Of a DNA stretch of 47,877 bases, positions 16,317-24,617 are shown piece after piece. A program made the position numbers and the translations under genes. Origin of the DNA: Acidobacteriota bacterium (GTDB lineage: Bacteria; Acidobacteriota; Vicinamibacteria; Vicinamibacterales; JAKQTR01); contig JAPKZO010000033.1 of the NCBI GenBank assembly GCA_026393755.1, forward strand, positions 1-47,877, written 5' to 3'. Below the pieces are notes generated by a model. It was not told where the DNA came from, did not search any database, and saw only the letters and a program-made list of their open reading frames with translations. Each line of letters begins with the position of its first letter. Position 1 is the first letter of the stretch.

Positions 16317-17618
16317 CTACTTAGCGCGGATCCACTTCGCGAGATCGCGGAAATTCGCCGACTTGCCCTGCATCAACAGGCCGGCCCTGAAGATCTTGCC
16401 GGCCGCCCAGACGAAGGCAAGGGCCGTCGCGCTGGTGAGCACGAGCGACAGCGCCACCTGCCATGCCGGTGGCGGCGGATTCAGGAACAGCCGCAGCAGC
16501 ATCAGGAACGGCGTCGCCGGCGGGAACAGGGAGAGGGCGATCGCAAGCAGGCTGTCTGGCGCACGCGCCACCGTCAGCCACGTTGCAATCGGAATGATGA
16601 TGATGATGACGACCGGCGTCATCAGGTTCTGCGCGTCCTTGAGATCCGAGCACGCTGCGCCAATCGCGCCGTAGAACGACCCAAACAGCAGCACTGCCAG
16701 GCTGAGGAAGACCACGAACCAGATCACGAGCCTGGGCGTAATGATGTCGCCGTATCCCTGGGTCACCGCCACGGCCATCGCGCCCCCCAGGTACGTGCTG
16801 GCGAACACAAGCGTGACGCCGGAGGCCCCGACAAGCTTGCCCAGCATGAACTCGGATGGGCTGAGCGACCCCAGCATGACCTCACTGATCCGGCTCATCT
16901 TCTCTTCGAGCACGGTGGTCAGCAGTTGGGGCGTCGCCGTCATCACCGAGACGAGGACCAGGAACATCAACCCGGCCGGAATCGCGAACGTCCGGATCGC
17001 GTCCACCGTGTCCGCCTGCTTCAGTTGCCCCGCGGCATCGCGGACAAAGAGCCCACGCTCGGTCGCCTTGACCGGCCGCACAAGCTTCGAGACGACGACC
17101 GGATCGACGCCCGCCATTTTCATGCGCTCGGCCTGCACGATACGCGTGACGGCGCTTTCGATCCACCTCGGGAGTGTCGTGTAGGTCGGGTGATTCGAAT
17201 AGTACGCGAGCGCGCCCTGCGCCGATCCGTCTGACGCCAGGATGGACTCCCCTATCTCGACAAAGGCGAACAATTCCCTGGACATGACGCGCGCGGAGAG
17301 GTCGACGCGGATCTGCTCCACCGACCGCGATCCCATCTCAGCCCTGAGGGGAATGAACGTGGGGCCGCCTTTGCCCGCGGCGGCGGCGGCGTTGTACTCG
17401 GAGGCGACCCGCTCCAGGGCGTCGAACACCTTCCCGGAACGGTCGACGACGGCGAAGGCGCGCGTCTCGGTGTCCACCTGAGCCATGGCGCGCCGCTGGA
17501 GGAACATGATGCCGCCCATCAAGACGGGCATGAGCAGCAGGCCAACGACGAACGCTCTGGTTCGCACCGCCATCTGAAACTCGGAGGACGCGACCAGGCC
17601 GACTTTCGAGAAGTTCAT
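16317..17618 (-). CDS. ABC-2 type (NatB-like) transporter permease
   Basis: A 433-residue inner-membrane protein with one N-terminal helix (about 22-40), a periplasmic domain of about 180 residues, and five or six helices between about 235 and 420. LLTTVLEEKMSRISEVMLGS near 250-270 is the coupling region characteristic of the ABC-2/NatB family. With the ATPase next to it, this forms a type V exporter; relatives export Na+ or other small molecules, or peptides, and the cargo here is unknown. The ATG overlaps the ATPase stop (ATGA). No accessory periplasmic subunit is adjacent. Well placed as the last gene of a three-gene operon. Confidence 0.9.
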   Translation of the reverse strand: MNFSKVGLVASSEFQMAVRTRAFVVGLLLMPVLMGGIMFLQRRAMAQVDTETRAFAVVDRSGKVFDALERVASEYNAAAAAGKGGPTFIPLRAEMGSRSVEQIRVDLSARVMSRELFAFVEIGESILASDGSAQGALAYYSNHPTYTTLPRWIESAVTRIVQAERMKMAGVDPVVVSKLVRPVKATERGLFVRDAAGQLKQADTVDAIRTFAIPAGLMFLVLVSVMTATPQLLTTVLEEKMSRISEVMLGSLSPSEFMLGKLVGASGVTLVFASTYLGGAMAVAVTQGYGDIITPRLVIWFVVFLSLAVLLFGSFYGAIGAACSDLKDAQNLMTPVVIIIIIPIATWLTVARAPDSLLAIALSLFPPATPFLMLLRLFLNPPPPAWQVALSLVLTSATALAFVWAAGKIFRAGLLMQGKSANFRDLAKWIRAK

Positions 17619-18544
17619 GTGCGGCCTCCCTCCAGTGGTGCCGCGTACTCGGCCCCCGGCCCGGCAATTCTCACGAAAATATCCTGCAGCGACGGCCGGG
17701 TCACTTCAAAGTAGGTGACGCTGGTCGTGGCCGCCAGTTGCTGCAGCAACCGCTGTGGATCTCCCTGGACGCGGAGCTCCTGCATGTTTCCGAGGTCGTT
17801 GACTGATTCAATGCCGGGCAGGCCGGCGAGTGCCCGAACGCCGGCCTCGCTTCGAACCCGGATCGTGTCGGCCCCATACGCGGCCTGGATCTCGTTCAGG
17901 GTGCCATCGAGCACCTTGCGCCCCTTGAGGATCATGAAGATGCGGTCGCACATCTGTTCGGCCACGCGCATGTCGTGCGTGCTGAGCACGATGGTAGTTC
18001 CCCCGCGCCGCAGTTCGAGCATCGCGTTCTTCAGAACGTCGGCATTGACCGGATCGAGCCCCGTGAACGGCTCGTCGAGAATCGCGAGTTCGGGTTTCGC
18101 CACCACGGCCGCGATGAACTGCACCTTCTGCGCCATCCCCTTCGACAACGCGTCGATGCGCCGATCCGCCCAGTCGGCGAGCCCCATCGCCTTCAGCCAC
18201 TCGCCAATCGATCGGTCGATCTCGGCCGCGCTCCGCCCTTTGAGTTGCCCGTAGTAGCGCAGGAGGCGGCGCACGGTCATCTTCTGGTAGAGCCCGCGTT
18301 CTTCCGGCAGATAGCCGACGCGGTCGCGCGCCGCCGCGGTGCCGTCATCGCCCAGCACTTCGACGCGGCCCTCGTCCGGCAGCAGGATGCGCATGATCAT
18401 GCGCAAGGTGGTGGTCTTTCCAGACCCGTTGGGCCCGATGAATCCGTAGATGCAGCCAGGCGGGACATCGAGCGAGACAGCATTGACCGCGGTCACCGCG
18501 CCAAAGCGCTTGGTGACGTCGCGAAGGCTGATCGTGGCGTCCAT
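17615..18544 (-). CDS. ABC transporter ATP-binding protein
   Basis: A 309-residue cytoplasmic ATPase that powers the partner permease. Walker A GPNGSGKTT at 37-45, a YLPEERGLY segment at 79-87 (Glu at the usual Q-loop position, frequent in NatA/YhaQ-like ATPases), signature LSKGM at 133-137, Walker B AILDEP at 154-159 and switch His190 (STHDM). A C-terminal extension (about 215-300) is typical of drug/Na+ exporter ATPases and carries the DUF4162-like region. Its stop overlaps the permease start by four bases; it starts six bases after the zinc-ribbon gene. The exported compound is unknown. Confidence 0.93.
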   Translation of the reverse strand: MDATISLRDVTKRFGAVTAVNAVSLDVPPGCIYGFIGPNGSGKTTTLRMIMRILLPDEGRVEVLGDDGTAAARDRVGYLPEERGLYQKMTVRRLLRYYGQLKGRSAAEIDRSIGEWLKAMGLADWADRRIDALSKGMAQKVQFIAAVVAKPELAILDEPFTGLDPVNADVLKNAMLELRRGGTTIVLSTHDMRVAEQMCDRIFMILKGRKVLDGTLNEIQAAYGADTIRVRSEAGVRALAGLPGIESVNDLGNMQELRVQGDPQRLLQQLAATTSVTYFEVTRPSLQDIFVRIAGPGAEYAAPLEGGRT

Positions 18545-18550
18545 GGCGGC

Positions 18551-18991
18551 TCAGGACTTGAACAAATCGTCGAAGGCGCTGCGGGCGGTCGTCTGCCGCA
18601 CGGACCCGGTCTCGCGTTCGACGGTCGTGCGGGCCTCGAACAGCTCGCAGACGTTGAAAGCGTCCTTGGGCGCCACACGAGCGGTGATGGGCTGCATGCA
18701 CTCGAACCGTGCGGCCGGGTTGAACGATTCACACTGCGCGCAGCAGTGCAGCGGCGACGCGCATTTCGCGCACGTCGCCTTCGACAGAATGCCGCCGTCG
18801 GTCACGCAGCCGCATCGATGACATCGCACGACGGCGCGGAATCCCGGCATGTTGGGCGTGCGCGGGCCTTCCGGGCGGTCCGCCGACTTGGGCCTGGCGG
18901 CACCATTGTCGCCGGCCTTCGGCCGGGCCTGCTCCCGGTCCCGCGAACCGTCATCCTGGTAACCGCGCTGGCGGTATTTGCGATCACCCAT
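18551..18991 (-). CDS. zinc-ribbon protein, first gene of the ABC operon
   Basis: A 146-residue soluble protein. The first 55 residues are charged and probably disordered (MGDRKYRQRGYQDDGSRDRE...). A cluster of cysteines follows: CHRCGC, CAKC, CCAQC, then FNPAARFEC, enough for two zinc sites. The last 40 residues contain an acidic/basic helix and end FDDLFKS. I recognise the pattern from conserved hypothetical proteins of Acidobacteriota but know no function. ATG 18991 has a strong AGGGAGG eight bases upstream; the frame is open further up, but that part lies in the divergent promoter region. The six-base spacing to the ABC ATPase gene argues for co-transcription and perhaps a regulatory or redox-sensing role. 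Confidence 0.75.
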   Translation of the reverse strand: MGDRKYRQRGYQDDGSRDREQARPKAGDNGAARPKSADRPEGPRTPNMPGFRAVVRCHRCGCVTDGGILSKATCAKCASPLHCCAQCESFNPAARFECMQPITARVAPKDAFNVCELFEARTTVERETGSVRQTTARSAFDDLFKS

Positions 18992-19388
18992 GACACGTGC
19001 CTCCCTGTCGATCGTCAGACCAGGAGAATCCATCTGGCGACATCGGCGCACAGGGGCTGGCGTGGTAACAGCGGGCGGGGCCGCAGCAGGAGCCGCAGCC
19101 ACATGTGGCCCGTGGCGGCCCACTGTATCACAAGGATTCCTGCAACCCAGGCTGGCTGCACTTCGGGGAGCGCCCGGAATGCGTTCTTCGCGGAACGCGT
19201 CTCCTCCGTGTCCCCGCTCGCGGGCGATCCTTCGACGGGGACGGGAAGCGAAGCGCCGCGCCACCCGACGTTCGTCTCTGGACGGTTTTCGGTGGCGTGA
19301 ACGCGCACGCCGCGTGGTATAAGAAAGAGACGCGCGTCTTCAGTCCGACTAACCCCCAGAAACGACCGACGTCGAGTGGAGCGGTGCC
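18992..19388. other. divergent intergenic region between zinc-ribbon operon and Mg-transport operon
   Basis: 397 bases with no supportable gene. Minus-strand frames are open by composition. One minus-strand frame (about 19000-19110) contains a Cys-rich run (TCGCGSCC...) but has no start codon after an in-frame stop. The right end carries the extended -10 for the MgtE_N gene. No Mg-sensing riboswitch could be recognised by eye, though the length would allow one. Confidence 0.5.
19315..19323 (+). promoter_or_regulatory. extended -10 promoter of the MgtE_N/Nramp operon
   Basis: TGGTATAAG: a TGN extended -10 with five of six matches to TATAAT. Transcription would start near 19330, giving a leader of about 59 bases before ATG 19389. 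The -35 region is poor. Confidence 0.45.
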
Positions 19389-20636
19389 ATGGCCGACAGC
19401 CTGCTCTTCCTCACCGAACTGATGGGCATGAAGGTCTACGACCTGAAGGGCCGGAAGATCGGCCGCCTTCGGGACGCCTGTCTCGTGCCCAGCGTCGATC
19501 CCGTCATCGTCGACCGGTACCTGGTTGGCGGAGAACTGACCTGGTGGACCGTCCGCCAGGACCAGGTGGAGCGGATCTCGCTCGACGGCATCTACCTCCG
19601 CGACGAGCACCTCACGCCGTACCACGAAGACGAGTACATGCTGCGGATGGTGCGCGATCTGCTCGATCAGCAGATCATCGACATCCACGGCCGCAAAGTC
19701 GTCCGCGTCAACGACGTGACCTTCGAGCTGAGGCACGCGAACAGCCACGATCAACTCTGGGTGCTCGAAGTCGACGTGGGCGTCCGGAGCATTTTCCGCC
19801 GCCTGTGCCAGGGTATCCTGCCGCCGCGGCTGGTTCGCCGGATGATGATGCGCATCGCGCCGAACTCGATCCGCTGGGAATTCTGCAACATCGTCGAGCC
19901 AGACCCGCAGCGCCGGCTTCGGCTCAATATCGACATGAAGGCGCTGGAAGGCATCCACCCGGCCGACCTGGCGGACATCGTCGAGGAACTCAGCCACGAG
20001 GACCGGGGGGCGGTGTTCGCGGCGATCGACAGCGAGGTCGCGGCCGACACACTGTCCGAGGTCGAGGATCCGCGCACGCAGGCCTCAATTCTCGAATCCC
20101 TCGAGGCCCATCGCGCCGCTGACATCGTCGAGGAGATGGACCCCGACGAGGCTGCAGACGTGCTGGGAGAGATGGGGGACGAGAAGTCGGAAGCCATTCT
20201 CGACGAGATGGAAGCCGAACCCAAGACGGATGTCGAGGAGTTGCTGGAGTTCGACGAGAAGTCGGCCGGAGGCATGATGACGAGCGATTTTGTCGCCGTC
20301 GCCGACACCGGAAATGTATCCGACGCGATGGTGTTGGTCCGCGAACAGGTCGAGCATATCGACACGCTCACCAATATCTTTCTCGTCGACGCCAACGGCC
20401 GGCTTACCGGGTCGCTGCCGGTGGGACGGCTGCTGCTGGCAGAAGGCCCGACACTTCTGTGTGACCTTGCCATAGACGACGAGGTCGTGTCGGTGGCCGT
20501 CACTGAACGCCGCGATCGCGTGACCGAGATCGTGGACAAGTACAACCTGATGGCCCTGCCCGTGGTGGACGAGCGCGGTGCGCTCGTCGGCGCGATTACG
20601 GCGGACGACATCATCTCGGTCCTCAGGCAGGAGTAG
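19389..20636 (+). CDS. PRC-barrel / MgtE_N / CBS-domain regulatory protein
   Basis: A 415-residue soluble protein. Two PRC-barrel-like segments span about 12-70 and 90-140 (KVYDLKGRKIGRLRDACLVP and DIHGRKVVRVNDVTFELR). The MgtE N-terminal superhelix follows at about 188-293 (GIHPADLADIVEEL, DIVEEMDPDEAADVLGEM, KSAGGMMTSDF), then two CBS domains at about 297-350 and 355-413 (MALPVVDERGALVGAITADD). In MgtE channels this acidic superhelix-CBS unit binds Mg2+ and closes the pore, but here the MgtE membrane part is missing. The next gene, five bases on, encodes an Nramp-like transporter, so this protein probably senses Mg2+ (or nucleotide) and gates that transporter. GGAG precedes the ATG. Domain calls are secure; the partnership is inferred. 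Confidence 0.87.
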   Translation: MADSLLFLTELMGMKVYDLKGRKIGRLRDACLVPSVDPVIVDRYLVGGELTWWTVRQDQVERISLDGIYLRDEHLTPYHEDEYMLRMVRDLLDQQIIDIHGRKVVRVNDVTFELRHANSHDQLWVLEVDVGVRSIFRRLCQGILPPRLVRRMMMRIAPNSIRWEFCNIVEPDPQRRLRLNIDMKALEGIHPADLADIVEELSHEDRGAVFAAIDSEVAADTLSEVEDPRTQASILESLEAHRAADIVEEMDPDEAADVLGEMGDEKSEAILDEMEAEPKTDVEELLEFDEKSAGGMMTSDFVAVADTGNVSDAMVLVREQVEHIDTLTNIFLVDANGRLTGSLPVGRLLLAEGPTLLCDLAIDDEVVSVAVTERRDRVTEIVDKYNLMALPVVDERGALVGAITADDIISVLRQE

Positions 20637-20640
20637 GCGC

Positions 20641-21894
20641 GTGCGGCTTCTGGATCGTCTGCCTCGCCGTCTCCTGCTCTTCTTCACCGTCATCGGCCCT
20701 GGCTTCGTGACGGCCATGGTTGATAACGACGCGGGCGGCATCTATACGTACTCGCAGGCTGGCGCCAGATTCGGCTACATGATGCTCTGGACGCTGCCGC
20801 CGATCGCGCTCCTGCTGGTGGTGACGCAGGAAATGAACGCGCGCATGGGTGCGGTCACCGGCAAGGGCCTGTCGGACCTGATTCGCGAGGAATTCGGCCT
20901 GCGGACGACGTTTGTCGTGATGATTCTGCTGGTCCTGGGGAACTTCACGAACGTCGTCGCTGAGTTCGCTGGCGTCGCCAGCGCGCTCGAGCTGTTTCAC
21001 ATCAGCAAGTTCGTGTCGGTGCCGCTTGCCGCCCTCGCCGTCTGGCTGCTTGTCGTCAAGGGCACCTACGCGAGCGTGGAGAAGATCTTCCTCGGCGCCT
21101 GCGTGGTGTACATCGCCTACATCGTGGCGGCCGTGCTCATCAGTCCGGACTGGGAGGCCTCGGCGCTGGCCAGCGTCAAGCCCGTGCTCCTGCTGGATGC
21201 GGCGTACCTGACGCTGCTCGTGGGGCTGGTCGGAACCTCGATCGCACCGTGGATGCAGTTCTATCTGCAGGCGGCGGTGGTCGAAAAGGGCATCACCATC
21301 AAGGACTACAAGGAGTCGCGCGTCGAGGTCATCGTCGGCTGCATCGTCATGGTCGTGGTCGCGTTCTTCATCATCGTCGCGTGCGCCGCGGCCATCTTCA
21401 AGACCGGGCCGCGGGACATCGGCAACGCCGCCGAGGCGGCCAAAGCGCTCAGACCATTCGGGGAGTACGCCTACCTGCTGTTCAGCGCGGGATTGCTCAA
21501 CGCCTCGCTCTTTGCGGCCAGCATCCTGCCCCTCTCGACCGCGTATTCAGTCTGCGAGGGCCTGGGATTCGAATCCGGCGTGAACAAGCGATTCCGCGAG
21601 GCGCCGATCTTTTACTGGCTCTACACCGGCCTGATCGTGCTGGGCGCAGGCGTGGTTCTGATGCCAGACTTCCCGCTCATCAAGATGATCCTGTTCTCGC
21701 AGGTCGTCAACGGCGTCCTGCTGCCCGTCATCCTGGTGTTCATGATCAAGCTGGTCAACAAGGCCGACCTGATGGGCGATTGGGTCAATCCTCGCGCCTA
21801 CAACGTGATCGCGTGGGTCGCCGTCGTCGTGCTCGCCGCCCTGACCTTCGTGCTGACGGGCCTCACGATTCGCGACATGTACTTCGCGGGGTAG
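20641..21894 (+). CDS. Nramp-family divalent-metal transporter, non-canonical (possible Mg2+ type)
   Basis: A 417-residue inner-membrane protein with 11 predicted helices of the Nramp fold. The canonical metal-site motif in helix 1 (Asp-Pro-Gly-Asn) is here Asp30-Ala-Gly-Gly (VDNDAGGIYTYS), and the helix 6 Met-Pro-His motif is Ala202-Pro-Trp-Met (SIAPWMQFYLQ). The helix 6 methionine is what normally favours Mn2+/Fe2+ over Ca2+/Mg2+, so its loss suggests an alkaline-earth substrate, as in NRAMP-related Mg2+ transporters. The GTG start follows the MgtE_N-CBS stop by four bases with GGAG within the preceding gene. Fold assignment is firm; Mg2+ is an inference supported by the neighbour. Confidence 0.85.
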   Translation: MRLLDRLPRRLLLFFTVIGPGFVTAMVDNDAGGIYTYSQAGARFGYMMLWTLPPIALLLVVTQEMNARMGAVTGKGLSDLIREEFGLRTTFVVMILLVLGNFTNVVAEFAGVASALELFHISKFVSVPLAALAVWLLVVKGTYASVEKIFLGACVVYIAYIVAAVLISPDWEASALASVKPVLLLDAAYLTLLVGLVGTSIAPWMQFYLQAAVVEKGITIKDYKESRVEVIVGCIVMVVVAFFIIVACAAAIFKTGPRDIGNAAEAAKALRPFGEYAYLLFSAGLLNASLFAASILPLSTAYSVCEGLGFESGVNKRFREAPIFYWLYTGLIVLGAGVVLMPDFPLIKMILFSQVVNGVLLPVILVFMIKLVNKADLMGDWVNPRAYNVIAWVAVVVLAALTFVLTGLTIRDMYFAG

Positions 21895-21948
21895 CGCGCC
21901 GGGGAGAATTGGCGTCTGCCACCAATCCTCGTCGCCGTGCCGGCGAAT

Positions 21949-22029
21949 GGCAGGGGCAGCCACAGAGGGCCGCCCCTGCGAAATCCCGTCTCGGAGGCGC
22001 GGGGGGCACCCCCTGTGGTTGCCCCTGCC
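21949..22029. repeat. imperfect 21-bp inverted repeat between convergent genes
   Basis: Arms 21949-21969 and 22009-22029 pair with three mismatches (GGCAGGGGCAGCC... against ...GGTTGCCCCTGCC) around a 39-base loop. It fills most of the 150-base gap between the Nramp stop and the M28 stop. The position suggests a bidirectional terminator, and the sequence looks like a REP-type dispersed element; only one copy is present here. Confidence 0.7.
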
Positions 22030-22044
22030 AGAGAGTAGATCGAT

Positions 22045-24489
22045 CTACTGACCACCTCTCGCGGCTGGCGCCGGCGAGAAGCGGCTCAGGTTGCTCTGGC
22101 CCGGCGCGCCGCCCGATCCCGCCGCGGCAACACCCACCATGGTATTGATTTCATCCTGGGTCCACTTTGCCTTGACGAGCGCCAGGTACAGCTTCCGCGT
22201 CGCGTCGGCCCGATCTCTGGACGCACCCATCGACAGCAGCAGATTGTTCTTCCCCACGGCCGTCGCCGACATTCCGAGCTTCTTGACGCAACCGTCAATA
22301 TCCGCCGGGTCGCAGACAACGATGGCCACGGCCTTCTTCGCCTTGAACTTCTCTGCGAGGGCTGCGTCCATTGCGCCAGGCTCGGTCACCATCAGAGGCT
22401 TCTGCGCGTTGTCGAGTACGTCGCCGAGCAGACCAGCCTGCGGCCGCACGAGATTGACCACGATGTTGGCCGCCTCCATCGCCTTCAAGGCCGCCTTGCC
22501 GTCGGTCGTCAGTCTGTCGCCAAACCACGCGCCGTCCGGCCCGGCGACGTCGATACGGCCGAAACTCAGCAGCGTCGCCGCGGCTTCCATCGTCTCGATG
22601 CTGCCCTGGAACACGCCAGGACCGCGGACGCCGCTGGTGTACCTGGCCCCGCCGCCGCCTCTGCCCCCACGCCCGCCGGCCGCCGGCATGGCGCTTGCGG
22701 CCTGCATTTCCCGGATCCGCTGCGTCATCGCGGTCATCAATTCCGCATTGGTGGACGCCCGCACAAACGACCAGCCGCCGCCGCCGCGCCCGCTCCCGCC
22801 GCCCCGGGCCCCGGCCCCGCCTTCGCCCGCCACGTCGGGCACGACGAATCGCTGCGAGTTGTACTGATCAAGCCGGTCGGCGATGATCAGGTTGGTCTCG
22901 GTCTCGTTGGCCACATTCAACGCACCCTGCAGGACAAACTGCCCGGTCCATCCCAGGACGTCCGCCTCGATCTTCGACGGGTCATCGGTAGAGTCGTGAT
23001 AGTCGGGATGGCCGCCGCGGCCGGCCGTCATCAGCCCGAGCGCCTCGATGCCGCGCGAGATGAACGCCGAGTAGTCACTGCCGCCCGGACCGGCTTCGGT
23101 CGCATCCACGATCTTCGCGACGGCCGGATCCTGGTCCTTCATGATCACCTTGAAGATCGACGGGAAGTTCAGCGCGCCCGCTGCGCCGATCCGATCGCCG
23201 AGGCCAACCATGTCCATGTTGAAGTTGGTCACGACCGTGTCCATCTTGACGCCGTCAGTCGGGTTGTCGGCCCAGTAGTTCGAACCGAGCAGCCCCTGTT
23301 CCTCGCCGCACCACAGGCCGAAGATGATCGTTCGCTTCGGCTGCACCTTGTTGAGGGCCATCAGGCGCGCCACCTCGAGCACCACCGCCGACCCCGACGC
23401 GTTGTCGTCGGCGCCGTTGTAAATGACGCCGTCGCGAATGCCGTTGTGATCAAGATGGCCGCCGAGGACAACGTACTGCGCTTTCAGCGCCGGGTCGGTG
23501 CCCTCGAGTTTCGCAATCACGTTGCGGGCGAAGTTGTTCTTGAACGCAGCGCCGTAGAGAGAAGTCGACGTGTACCCCTTGATCTGGACCAGCTTGCCGG
23601 TGCGCATCGAATGCGCCTTTTTGTTCTTGATGTCCTGCCGGTAGAGGCCGATCCGACGGCCGTAGGCGTTGGCCGATTCCTGCGGGTCAGTCCACATGAT
23701 CGCGTCGAAGACGGGCTTCGCGATGTTCGTGACGTAGAGAAAGGCGGTCTTGAATGGCGAGGGGCCTGCTGCTGCACCCCGGCCGCCACCGCCACCGGTT
23801 CCAGTCGCCGGCGCCGACGGATCGTAGAGCATGATGCCGGCCGCGCCCTTTTCGTAGGCGTTCATGGCCTTCTTCTGATCAGCCGACTCGTCAGCAAACT
23901 CGTCCTTCGCACCGGCCGCGGGCGCCGTGCCCCCCACGCCCGGAGGCGCAAACTGCACGCGCACCGCGGGAGCCGCCATCGGCGATCCCTTCAGTGCAAC
24001 GACGACCTTTCCTTTGACGTCGATGCCGGCGTACTCGTCAAGGCCTTTGGCTGGCGCCGAGATGCCATACCCGACGAACACGACCTCTCCGTTCGCCACG
24101 GCGCCAGGCGTCGACAGGGGGCTGACCGTAAAGTCGCCCTCGCGAAGCTCGAAGGCCCGGCCGCTGATCGCCAGACTCGGCGCGCCGGTAGTCCACACTA
24201 ACGTTGAACGCGCGCCGCTGATGATCACCTTCTGGAAGTAGGTGCCGTTCTCGCCCGCCGGCTTGAGGCCCCATTCCTTGAACTTGCCAGCCGCCCACTC
24301 GGCCATCTTCTCGTACCCGGGCGTCAGGGTTCGACGGCCCTGCTGTTCGTCGGCCGCGAGAAACGCGATGTAGCCCTTGATGATCTTGCCATCGACCTTG
24401 ATCTTCGTCGGTTCGGCGGTCATGCGCACGGACGAGACGAGGGCCAGACATACGGCCAACGCGAGCGATAGACGGGTGCTTCGACGCAT
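22045..24489 (-). CDS. exported M28-family zinc aminopeptidase with PA domain
   Basis: An 814-residue exported protein: signal peptide about 1-25, helical prodomain-like region, PA domain inserted at about 120-260 (GEVVFVGYGISAP, GKVVVALKGSP), and the M28 peptidase core at about 320-535. The two-zinc site is complete: His345 (GGHLDHNG), Asp361 (NGADDNASG), Glu396-Glu397 (CGEEQGLLGS; catalytic base and ligand), Asp426 (NFNMDMVG) and His498 (YHDSTDD). It should release N-terminal amino acids from peptides outside the cytoplasm. A Gly/Arg-rich linker (about 565-580 and 615-630) leads to a C-terminal region of about 170 residues that I do not recognise. It is downstream, with a 128-base gap, of the BNR propeller gene on the same strand. 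Confidence 0.93.
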   Translation of the reverse strand: MRRSTRLSLALAVCLALVSSVRMTAEPTKIKVDGKIIKGYIAFLAADEQQGRRTLTPGYEKMAEWAAGKFKEWGLKPAGENGTYFQKVIISGARSTLVWTTGAPSLAISGRAFELREGDFTVSPLSTPGAVANGEVVFVGYGISAPAKGLDEYAGIDVKGKVVVALKGSPMAAPAVRVQFAPPGVGGTAPAAGAKDEFADESADQKKAMNAYEKGAAGIMLYDPSAPATGTGGGGGRGAAAGPSPFKTAFLYVTNIAKPVFDAIMWTDPQESANAYGRRIGLYRQDIKNKKAHSMRTGKLVQIKGYTSTSLYGAAFKNNFARNVIAKLEGTDPALKAQYVVLGGHLDHNGIRDGVIYNGADDNASGSAVVLEVARLMALNKVQPKRTIIFGLWCGEEQGLLGSNYWADNPTDGVKMDTVVTNFNMDMVGLGDRIGAAGALNFPSIFKVIMKDQDPAVAKIVDATEAGPGGSDYSAFISRGIEALGLMTAGRGGHPDYHDSTDDPSKIEADVLGWTGQFVLQGALNVANETETNLIIADRLDQYNSQRFVVPDVAGEGGAGARGGGSGRGGGGWSFVRASTNAELMTAMTQRIREMQAASAMPAAGGRGGRGGGGARYTSGVRGPGVFQGSIETMEAAATLLSFGRIDVAGPDGAWFGDRLTTDGKAALKAMEAANIVVNLVRPQAGLLGDVLDNAQKPLMVTEPGAMDAALAEKFKAKKAVAIVVCDPADIDGCVKKLGMSATAVGKNNLLLSMGASRDRADATRKLYLALVKAKWTQDEINTMVGVAAAGSGGAPGQSNLSRFSPAPAARGGQ

Positions 24490-24617
24490 GCGGAAATCCT
24501 CTCAGCGGGGGCTGAAACGATGGACGCGGAATGCCTGGGCGCGGCAGGCGGTCACAACACACACGTGCCCTTGCCTCACACTTACGACACGGAGGCGTCC
24601 TTCGTTTAGCTCCGCCC

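Noticed and set aside
19000-19110. Cys-rich minus-strand stretch (TCGCGSCCGPARCYHASPC)
   Set aside because: It follows an in-frame TGA with no start codon before the cysteines; translation would need readthrough, for which no signal is visible.
21560-21580. GATTCGAATCC resembling a tRNA T-loop
   Set aside because: Lies within the Nramp coding sequence; no matching acceptor or anticodon stems around it.
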